NCBI RefSeq assembly: GCF_947492645.1
Contig: NZ_CANLMZ010000002.1
Span: forward strand, 62,001-126,000
Source: an uncultured Pontibacter sp.
Lineage (GTDB): Bacteria; Bacteroidota; Bacteroidia; Cytophagales; Hymenobacteraceae
DNA length: 64,000 bases
Direction: 5' to 3'
Every line of letters starts with the position of its first letter. Position 1 is the first letter of the stretch. The translations under genes were made by a program, and so were the position numbers. Shown here piece after piece: positions 58,759-64,000 of the stretch. Below the pieces are notes generated by a model that saw only the letters and a program-made list of their open reading frames with translations, did no database searches and had not been told where the DNA came from.

Positions 58759-59451
58759 TTACCGCAAGTGCCGCATAATGGCATAAGGGAACGGGGCCCA
58801 AAGTGCAGTTTTCACTCCGGTTTTCCGTAACCCCTGGTTTACCCAGTTGTTGCAGTTTTTAAGCAGGTAAAACTTGCCGTTAGCCTCATAAAAAGTATCG
58901 TTGTGCGAGTAGCCGGAACCGCTAATGTGCAGGTACAGGCTATCCTGCTTCTGAAAAGAAGCGTCGATGTAGCTGATCAGGAGTTGGTATTGCTCTGGGC
59001 TTATAAGTATAGGCCGTTGGTACTTGTTGGGTACTAGTTTATACTTGATATACTCTACGTGCATGGCGGTACGCGTAGGCCACAGCGCCGATGAGAGTGC
59101 CACCCCCAATCTAAGGTCTTTCCACTCGGGTGTTTCCATGTAAAAGCGCCTGTCGCCCCAGCCAAAACCAAGGTAGGCATAGCTGCTGTCTACGTTCTTA
59201 AAGTGGTGCAGGGGCAGCTTTGTGCGCCAGTCCAGGTAGGGTGTTTTAACCGGAACGATAATATCGGTGTGCACGCCGTTGGAGGTGACAAATATCTCGA
59301 TAGCGCCTGGCCTGGTGGCTTGTGCCAAACTGCTGTTTACGGGAATGCTGCTAAGTATAAACCCAGATGCAAAAAACAACACAGTTATTGCCAGCAACAG
59401 CGCCGCTGCCTTCGCTGTTAAATAAAATGCCTTTAAGATAAACTGCTGCAT
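58759..59451 (-). CDS. DUF2459 (TIGR02117-type) membrane-anchored protein
   Basis: A 230-residue protein with an N-terminal hydrophobic segment (AAALLLAITVLFFASGFIL) and DUF2459 features: IEIFVTSNGVHTDIIVP near residue 52, YLGFGWGDRRFYMETPEWKDL, PTRTAMHVEY, GSGYSHNDTFYEANGKFYLLKNCNNWVNQGLRKTG near the end. The NCNNW segment contains a conserved Cys, and with His of NGVHTD it suggests an NlpC/P60-like papain fold, but activity is unproven. Its ATG lies only 31 bases after a strong minus-strand terminator, so expression may depend on read-through of a structured leader. Confidence 0.85.
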   Translation of the reverse strand: MQQFILKAFYLTAKAAALLLAITVLFFASGFILSSIPVNSSLAQATRPGAIEIFVTSNGVHTDIIVPVKTPYLDWRTKLPLHHFKNVDSSYAYLGFGWGDRRFYMETPEWKDLRLGVALSSALWPTRTAMHVEYIKYKLVPNKYQRPILISPEQYQLLISYIDASFQKQDSLYLHISGSGYSHNDTFYEANGKFYLLKNCNNWVNQGLRKTGVKTALWAPFPYAIMRHLR

Positions 59452-59482
59452 GCTTTGTAATACGAGCAGAACAGGATAAGCG

Positions 59483-59514
59483 TAAAAAACAAAACCCGGG
59501 GCAAAGCTCCGGGT
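59483..59514 (-). terminator. Orphan minus-strand terminator before the DUF2459 gene
   Basis: On the minus strand, ACCCGG and CCGGGT pair (59509-59514 with 59494-59499), enclosing GC/GC and a UUU loop with one A-C mismatch. The stem is followed by TTTTGTTTTTT. The plus-strand side has no U-tract, so it works in the minus direction. Confidence 0.75.
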
Positions 59515-59708
59515 CTGAATGTAAGTTTAGTTAATTTAGTTTCTCCTTTGATAATCTGGCATCCGGATAATTTCTGCTGCTAGCGCTATTGTGCAGCCGC
59601 AAAACCAGAGTAAAGTATAAGCATCATATTTATAATACTGATTACACGCTATTACCTCTGCAGTACCAATGTGCAAACATTGGGTTTCCGTTTGTGTTTG
59701 CAAAATTA
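59484..59708 (-). ncRNA. Candidate structured leader RNA or small RNA upstream of the DUF2459 gene
   Basis: On the minus strand, TAATTTTG at 59708-59701 fits the -7 promoter box. The predicted transcript then has several compact hairpins: CCAATG/CATTGG (59666-59671 with 59678-59683), a nested pair TCTGG/CCAGA (59555-59559 with 59605-59609) enclosing GCTGC/GCAGC (59576-59580 with 59593-59597), and finally a terminator with a U-tract at 59483-59514. No credible gene on this strand lies upstream to need that terminator; a poor 87-codon frame (59536-59799) overlaps. It could be an attenuator or riboswitch leader for the DUF2459 gene, or an independent small RNA. It matches no RNA family I know. 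Confidence 0.4.
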
Positions 59709-59847
59709 CTGAATTATTTTCTCCGAAGCTATATCGTTCACTAAAAAACATTTGTAAGCACATCTTTTTAGCAGTTACAAAGTATACTAAAAGTGCCATA
59801 TACAGCCGGGCAGTAGTTTGACAAATTCAGCAATTATGCCCAGATTG

Positions 59848-59855
59848 TACCTTCA
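59848..59855 (+). promoter_or_regulatory. Candidate -7 box for the second M14 gene
   Basis: TACCTTCA ends 21 bases before the ATG at 59877. It differs from TAnnTTTG in the last bases, but its position is like that of the queA box. The nearest TTTG upstream (59817-59820) is spaced too far, so this is a tentative call. Confidence 0.4.
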
Positions 59856-59876
59856 AATTCCTCAACTAACAGCACT

Positions 59877-62438
59877 ATGATACACACCACGAAGCGATTG
59901 TTCGCTTTAGCCTTTGTACTGCTAAGTATGCAGGTTGCGTTTGCGCAGCAGGCCATACAAACACCAGAGCAGTTCCTAGGCTACCAGCTGGGCAAGCAGT
60001 TTACAACCCATGCCCGCATTGCAGACTATGTAAATTACCTTGCCGCGCAGGCACCAAACCGCATGAAAGTGCAGGAGTATGGCCGCACTTACGAAGGGCG
60101 CCCGCTACTGCTGGCATACATCGCCTCCGACGAGAACCTACCCAGGCTAGAGCAGATACGCGAAAATAACCTGCGGCAGGCAGGAGTGCAGAGTGGCACC
60201 TTACAAGGAAACCAACCAGCCATTGTGTGGTTAAGCTACAACATCCACGGCAACGAATCTGTAAGCTCTGAAGCGGTACTGCAGGTGCTGTATGATTTAG
60301 TTAACCCCAACAATGCACAGGCAAAGCAATGGCTTCAGAACAGCGTTGTCATACTTGACCCTTGCGTTAACCCTGATGGCCGCGAGCGTTATGTGCAATG
60401 GTACAAGCAGACAGTTGCAAGCCAGGGCGGCAATGCATCGCCTTATGCCTGGGAGCATTGGGAACCGTGGCCGGGTGGCAGACCAAACCATTACTACTTC
60501 GACCTGAACCGCGACTGGGCCTGGCAAACACAAATAGAATCGAAGCAGCGCCTGAAGCAGTATAACAGCTGGCTACCACAAGTACACGCCGATTTCCATG
60601 AGATGGGGCCGGAATCGCCATACTATTTCTCTCCCGCAGCCAAACCGTTTCATGAAAGTATAACGCCGTGGCAGCGCCAGTTCCAGAACACCATCGGCGA
60701 CTACAACCGCCAATACTTCGATAAAAACAACTGGTTATACTTTACCCGCGAAAACTTCGACCTGTTTTACCCAAGCTACGGCGATACCTGGCCAACCTTC
60801 AACGGTGCCATCGGCATGACCTACGAGCAAGGCGGCTCGGGCAGAGCGGGATTGGCTTACCAAAAGCAGGATGGCGACACACTTACATTGGTTGACAGAA
60901 TTGCCCACCATGTTGCAGCCAGCGAAGCCACTATTAAAGCCACCTCCGAAAAAGCTGACCAGCTAAAGCAGGAATTTGCCCGATACCACGACAACAACCT
61001 TAGAAAGCCAGCCGGCGACTACAAGGCATTTGTAATTAAAAGCGATGCCCGAAGTGCCGGTAACATCAAAGCCCTTACAGAGTACCTGGACAACCAGGGC
61101 ATACAGTATGGCTACGCAGGCAAGCGTGCATCTGAAAGAGGATTTAACTATAGCACAGGCAAAGACGAAAGCGTAAAGCTTGAGGAAAGCGATCTGGTCA
61201 TCAGCATGTATCAGCCAAAGTCTACGCTCGTTAAAGTGCTGTTTGAGCCACATGCCAACCTCGAGGATTCAGTAACCTACGATATTACCTCCTGGGCCTT
61301 GCCTTATGCTTATGGGGTGCAGGCTTATGCTGTAGAATCCAGGGTAGACGCTTCTGCAAAACAACCGGCTGCAGCGGCTGTGCAAAGTATAAGTATAGCC
61401 AAACCATACGCTTACCTGGCGCGCTGGAGCAGCCTGAACGATCTGAAGTTTTTAACAGAACTAATGAAACAGAATGTAAAAGTGCGCATGGCCGAAAAGG
61501 GGTTTGAAACAGACGGCCAAAAGTATGAAGCCGGTACGCTTATCATTACCCGCACAGGCAATGAGCGTTTAGGCGATAAGCTGGATGCAACCGTTCGTGA
61601 CCTGGCTGCCAAGCATGGTGCTGCCTTAACCGCCACCGGTACAGGTTTTGTGAGCAGCGGTGCCGATTTTGGCTCTGGCAGCGTGCGTTACCTTAAAATG
61701 CCTAAAGTGGCTGTCATGTCCGGTGAGGGGGTATCTTCTTACGGTTTCGGAGAAGTATGGCACTACTTCGAGCAGCAAATCGGTTACCCTGTAACGGTGC
61801 TAAACACCTCATACTTTGCAAATGTGCCGCTGCACGAGTTTGATGTACTGATACTGCCAACAGGCAATTACAGCCGCGTGCTAAACGAGGAAAAACTGGA
61901 GCAGATAAAAGGCTGGATACGTGGCGGCGGCAAACTGATTGCTATGGAGAGCGCAGCAGGCTATCTGGCTAACAAAAAGGATTTCAACCTTAAAAAGAAA
62001 AGTGCAGACGAAGCAGATGGCAAAGAAAAGCAGGATAAGAAAAAGGAAGACCCTTATGCTAGTCTGCGCACCTATGCCGAACGTGAGCGGGAAGCCATCC
62101 GTGAAGAAGTGCAAGGCAGCGTGTTCAGGGTAGATCTGGACAAAACACACCCTTTAGCCTTTGGCTATGGCGACACGTACTTTGCACTTGTGCGCACCTC
62201 TGATCTGTACCAGTTTATGGACGAGGGTTGGAACGTTGGCGTGCTTAAAAAGAACAACTATGCCACAGGCTTTGTAGGCGCAGGTATAAAAGAGAAACTA
62301 CAGGATGCGCTTATACTTGGTACCCAAAGCATGGGCCGTGGGCAAGTGGTGTACCTGGCTGACAACCCTTTGTTCAGGGGGTTCTGGCAAAGCGGTAAAC
62401 TCATGTTTGGCAATGCCGTGTTTGTGGTAGGGCAATAA
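59877..62438 (+). CDS. Secreted M14-family zinc carboxypeptidase-like protein, copy 2
   Basis: An 853-residue protein with signal peptide LFALAFVLLSMQVAFA. M14 zinc ligands His124 and Glu127 in NIHGNESVSS, His241 in HADFHEMG, NPDGRERY, YFDLNRDW, and catalytic Glu318 in MTYEQGGSGRAG are all present. The long second half has a glutamine-amidotransferase-like region (PKVAVMSGEGVSSYGFGEVWHYF, VLILPTGNYSRVL, IKGWIRGGGKLIAME) and a charged Lys/Glu/Asp-rich insert at about residues 700-725. The architecture equals that of 46032-48605, but sequence identity is low, so they are old paralogs, probably with different peptide preferences. A terminator follows directly. Confidence 0.9.
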   Translation: MIHTTKRLFALAFVLLSMQVAFAQQAIQTPEQFLGYQLGKQFTTHARIADYVNYLAAQAPNRMKVQEYGRTYEGRPLLLAYIASDENLPRLEQIRENNLRQAGVQSGTLQGNQPAIVWLSYNIHGNESVSSEAVLQVLYDLVNPNNAQAKQWLQNSVVILDPCVNPDGRERYVQWYKQTVASQGGNASPYAWEHWEPWPGGRPNHYYFDLNRDWAWQTQIESKQRLKQYNSWLPQVHADFHEMGPESPYYFSPAAKPFHESITPWQRQFQNTIGDYNRQYFDKNNWLYFTRENFDLFYPSYGDTWPTFNGAIGMTYEQGGSGRAGLAYQKQDGDTLTLVDRIAHHVAASEATIKATSEKADQLKQEFARYHDNNLRKPAGDYKAFVIKSDARSAGNIKALTEYLDNQGIQYGYAGKRASERGFNYSTGKDESVKLEESDLVISMYQPKSTLVKVLFEPHANLEDSVTYDITSWALPYAYGVQAYAVESRVDASAKQPAAAAVQSISIAKPYAYLARWSSLNDLKFLTELMKQNVKVRMAEKGFETDGQKYEAGTLIITRTGNERLGDKLDATVRDLAAKHGAALTATGTGFVSSGADFGSGSVRYLKMPKVAVMSGEGVSSYGFGEVWHYFEQQIGYPVTVLNTSYFANVPLHEFDVLILPTGNYSRVLNEEKLEQIKGWIRGGGKLIAMESAAGYLANKKDFNLKKKSADEADGKEKQDKKKEDPYASLRTYAEREREAIREEVQGSVFRVDLDKTHPLAFGYGDTYFALVRTSDLYQFMDEGWNVGVLKKNNYATGFVGAGIKEKLQDALILGTQSMGRGQVVYLADNPLFRGFWQSGKLMFGNAVFVVGQ

Positions 62439-62454
62439 GCTCATGCTAACATAC

Positions 62455-62490
62455 AAAAGGGCCGTAGCTACCCCAGTTGCGGCCCTTTTT
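62455..62490 (+). terminator. Rho-independent terminator after the second M14 gene
   Basis: Stem AAAAGGGCCG (62455-62464) with CGGCCCTTTT (62480-62489), followed by further T residues. Confidence 0.9.
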
Positions 62491-62634
62491 CTCTTTACTG
62501 GAGGTACAATACGTACAGTATTATATACAACTAGTCTTGTCGTGAATTTTCTCGCTGAGGAAGAAGGCAGACCGTTAAAAGCATATCGTGTACATTGCTT
62601 TCTACTTATTAAGTATTAGCTAACCAAAATGTAT

Positions 62635-62642
62635 TACCTTCG
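62635..62642 (+). promoter_or_regulatory. Candidate -7 box for the DinB-like gene
   Basis: TACCTTCG ends 23 bases before the ATG at 62666. It is one base off TAnnTTTG; no good -33 element is seen. Confidence 0.4.
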
Positions 62643-62665
62643 TGGTGTAAAAATCACAGCAAAAG

Positions 62666-63190
62666 ATGGCTACGATCATAACTTACCCAGCAGCCGATGA
62701 GTACAGCGACAATGTTGGCAATTACATAAAAGAGGCAAAAGCCGATGACCTTATTGAAGGCCTTACTGCCAGCTACTCTTACATTGCTGGTTTAATGCAG
62801 GGCCTTGCAGAAGAGCAGTTGCTGCACCGCTACGCACCAGGAAAATGGAGTATAAAAGAGCTGCTGGTGCATATGCTCGATGCAGAGCGTATATTTTCTT
62901 ACCGTGCGCTACGCTTTGCCCGCCAGGACAGAACGGCGTTGCCGGGTTTTGATGAAAATGCTTATGTAAGCCCATCTAAAGCAGATACGCGCGATATTAA
63001 TTCTATTCTGGCAGAGTATACCGCCGTACGAACAGCTACCATTGAGTTGTTCAAGAGCTTTGATGAGGAGGCCCTGAACCAGAAAGGCATCGGAAGCGGA
63101 TCAGAAATAAGTGTCCGTGCGATAGGCTACACCATACTTGGCCACGAAATACACCACCTGCGTATTTTGCGCGAGCGTTACCTGGTTTAA
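62666..63190 (+). CDS. DinB-family protein
   Basis: A 174-residue protein of the DinB/YfiT-like four-helix-bundle superfamily. Metal-ligand histidines are seen at His69 (KELLVHMLDAERIF) and at His160 and His164 (ILGHEIHHLRIL), the usual three-His arrangement. GKWSIKELLVHMLDAERIFSYR is characteristic of the family. Members include thiol-dependent transferases and many proteins of unknown role; despite the name they are unrelated to DNA polymerase IV. It is a single-gene unit with its own promoter-like box and terminator. Confidence 0.92.
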   Translation: MATIITYPAADEYSDNVGNYIKEAKADDLIEGLTASYSYIAGLMQGLAEEQLLHRYAPGKWSIKELLVHMLDAERIFSYRALRFARQDRTALPGFDENAYVSPSKADTRDINSILAEYTAVRTATIELFKSFDEEALNQKGIGSGSEISVRAIGYTILGHEIHHLRILRERYLV

Positions 63191-63214
63191 AAGTATAAAT
63201 TAAGATTTACCTGT

Positions 63215-63257
63215 AAAGGCTGCTCTAACTGATTTAATCGGCTAGAGCAGCCTTTTT
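63215..63257. terminator. Terminator after the DinB-like gene
   Basis: Stem AAAGGCTGCTCTA (63215-63227) with TAGAGCAGCCTTT (63243-63255), then more T residues. The remaining 230 bases before the next gene show only a weak TATCTTGA box at 63441-63448. Confidence 0.88.
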
Positions 63258-63485
63258 ACGTTAATACATCATCTGGTGGCTCTCAGACTATAAATGGAGT
63301 GCTATCTAGCGGAGGTGCATATTTGTGACCATCTTCACTTACAGCAGCTTGGTTGGAGTTTTGCGGACTTACGAAGCGCAAAGAACTTCTTAGTTGCGTT
63401 TGCAGTAAATAAACACTCCTAAACATTGCCTATGCTTTGCTATCTTGAATGCATTGGTACGTTCCAAAGTATAAACCACCACCTT

Positions 63486-64000
63486 ATGCAGCTATCACGC
63501 AGAAACATTGGAATTATACTGGCACCTGTTCTGGCTATACTTATCTGGTTGTTTACTGCTGGGCTGCCATTACAGGCAAGGATGGTGGCTTCCATTATGG
63601 TGTTTTGCCTGGTGTTCTGGATGACAGAGGTAATCCCGCTTTCGATGACAGCTTTTTTGGGGGTGCTGCTGGCGGTAATGCTGGGAGTGGCCCGGATAGA
63701 AACCGCTTTCCAGAATCTTGGCCATCCTATTATACTTTTGTTTATCGGTAGTTTCCTGCTGGCACGCTCCATGACGCGGCACGGCCTTGACAAAAGAATT
63801 GCCCTGTTTATACTTTCGCAACCATTTTTCCAGAAAAGCCTCTTCCGGTTGTTTCTGGGGTTTTCGCTGGTATCGTTTGTGCTCTCGATGTGGGTAAGCA
63901 ACTCGGTTACAGTAGCCATGCTGCTGCCGCTGATTTTAGGCGTTACGAAACTGGTCTGTTACCGGGAAGATGACAGGAATACTGCTGTTTACTTTCTGTT
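63486..64000 (+). CDS. SLC13/DASS-family anion transporter (3' end cut by window)
   Basis: The frame is open from the ATG at 63486 to the window end, giving 171 residues of an incomplete protein. It is hydrophobic with several spans. Typical features of the divalent-anion/sodium symporter family are FWMTEVIPLSMTAFLGVLLAVML near residue 45, FQNLGHPIILLFIGSFLLARSM near residue 80, and MWVSNSVTVAMLLPLILG near residue 140, where the SNT-like hairpin motif is expected (here SNS). It should be an inner-membrane importer of dicarboxylates, sulfate or related anions. Substrate cannot be judged without the C-terminal half. Confidence 0.85.
   Translation, partial: MQLSRRNIGIILAPVLAILIWLFTAGLPLQARMVASIMVFCLVFWMTEVIPLSMTAFLGVLLAVMLGVARIETAFQNLGHPIILLFIGSFLLARSMTRHGLDKRIALFILSQPFFQKSLFRLFLGFSLVSFVLSMWVSNSVTVAMLLPLILGVTKLVCYREDDRNTAVYFL

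Noticed and set aside
59545-59570. Resemblance on the plus strand to part of a TPP riboswitch (CTTTGATAATCTGG...GGATAAT)
   Set aside because: The order of elements is wrong, the CUGAGA part is missing, and the next plus-strand gene is a peptidase more than 300 bases away.
59536-59799. 87-codon minus-strand frame upstream of the DUF2459 gene
   Set aside because: The composition is odd (many Cys, Gln, Tyr), the ATG lies upstream of the candidate promoter, and no family is recognisable. A structured RNA explains the terminator better, although the frame cannot be excluded.
63449-63751. 100-codon plus-strand frame near the window end
   Set aside because: A different frame from the ATG at 63486 stays open to the window edge and encodes clear SLC13-family motifs, so the 100-codon frame is a shadow.

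Overview
The window looks like a chromosomal segment of a Bacteroidota bacterium, most likely order Cytophagales and perhaps Hymenobacteraceae (a Pontibacter-like genus; the genus is only a guess). The main support is three very large secreted proteins ending in type IX secretion (T9SS) sorting domains, two of them paired with PorP/SprF-family outer-membrane proteins. Other support is a Bacteroidetes-style polysaccharide export lipoprotein plus tyrosine kinase, weak Shine-Dalgarno signals, and Bacteroidetes -7 promoter boxes (TAnnTTTG) a few tens of bases before several start codons. No rRNA, tRNA, IS element, phage gene or CRISPR array was seen.

Layout. Bases 1-6475 hold four tandem paralogous acetyltransferase-like genes (CelD/BioF2-like GNAT), the first cut by the window edge. 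The last two end in a nearly identical GC-rich segment of about 320 bp. Bases 7410-24323 form an exopolysaccharide (EPS) locus: a lipoprotein polysaccharide lyase with a 59-unit Pro-Ala tail; the export protein and Wzc-like kinase; a Wzx flippase; five GT4-type glycosyltransferases; a Wzy-like polymerase; a polysaccharide deacetylase; an Alg14/Alg13-like (PssD/PssE) transferase pair; and, facing inward at the far end, a second lyase of the same family. Secreted lyases thus bracket a Wzx/Wzy-type synthesis cluster, and the GNATs just upstream may decorate the same polymer. No priming glycosyltransferase and no nucleotide-sugar synthesis gene is present, so those functions must lie elsewhere.

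Bases 24575-31530 are mixed housekeeping: a membrane protein/XRE regulator pair, a small lipoprotein, an NYN-domain protein, a DUF1028 protein, an M28 peptidase and queA. Bases 31614-45516 hold two divergent copies of a surface-protein unit, each a giant T9SS type-B substrate followed by its PorP/SprF partner, with a DUF2721 gene and an unknown gene between them. The two adhesins share a roughly 90-residue repeat (3 and 13 copies).

Bases 46032-64000 carry secreted hydrolases (two M14 carboxypeptidase-like proteins and one CocE/S15 hydrolase), a PepSY membrane protein, a third giant T9SS protein with a type-A sorting domain, a DUF2459 gene, a DinB-like protein and the start of an SLC13-type transporter. 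The best candidate for something undescribed at the RNA level is at about 59484-59708: a structured leader or small RNA ending in a terminator that no upstream gene explains, only 31 bases before the DUF2459 start codon. At the whole-window scale the short motif AAGTATA/TATACTT is strongly over-represented in genes and gaps, but nearly absent from the first 9.4 kb.
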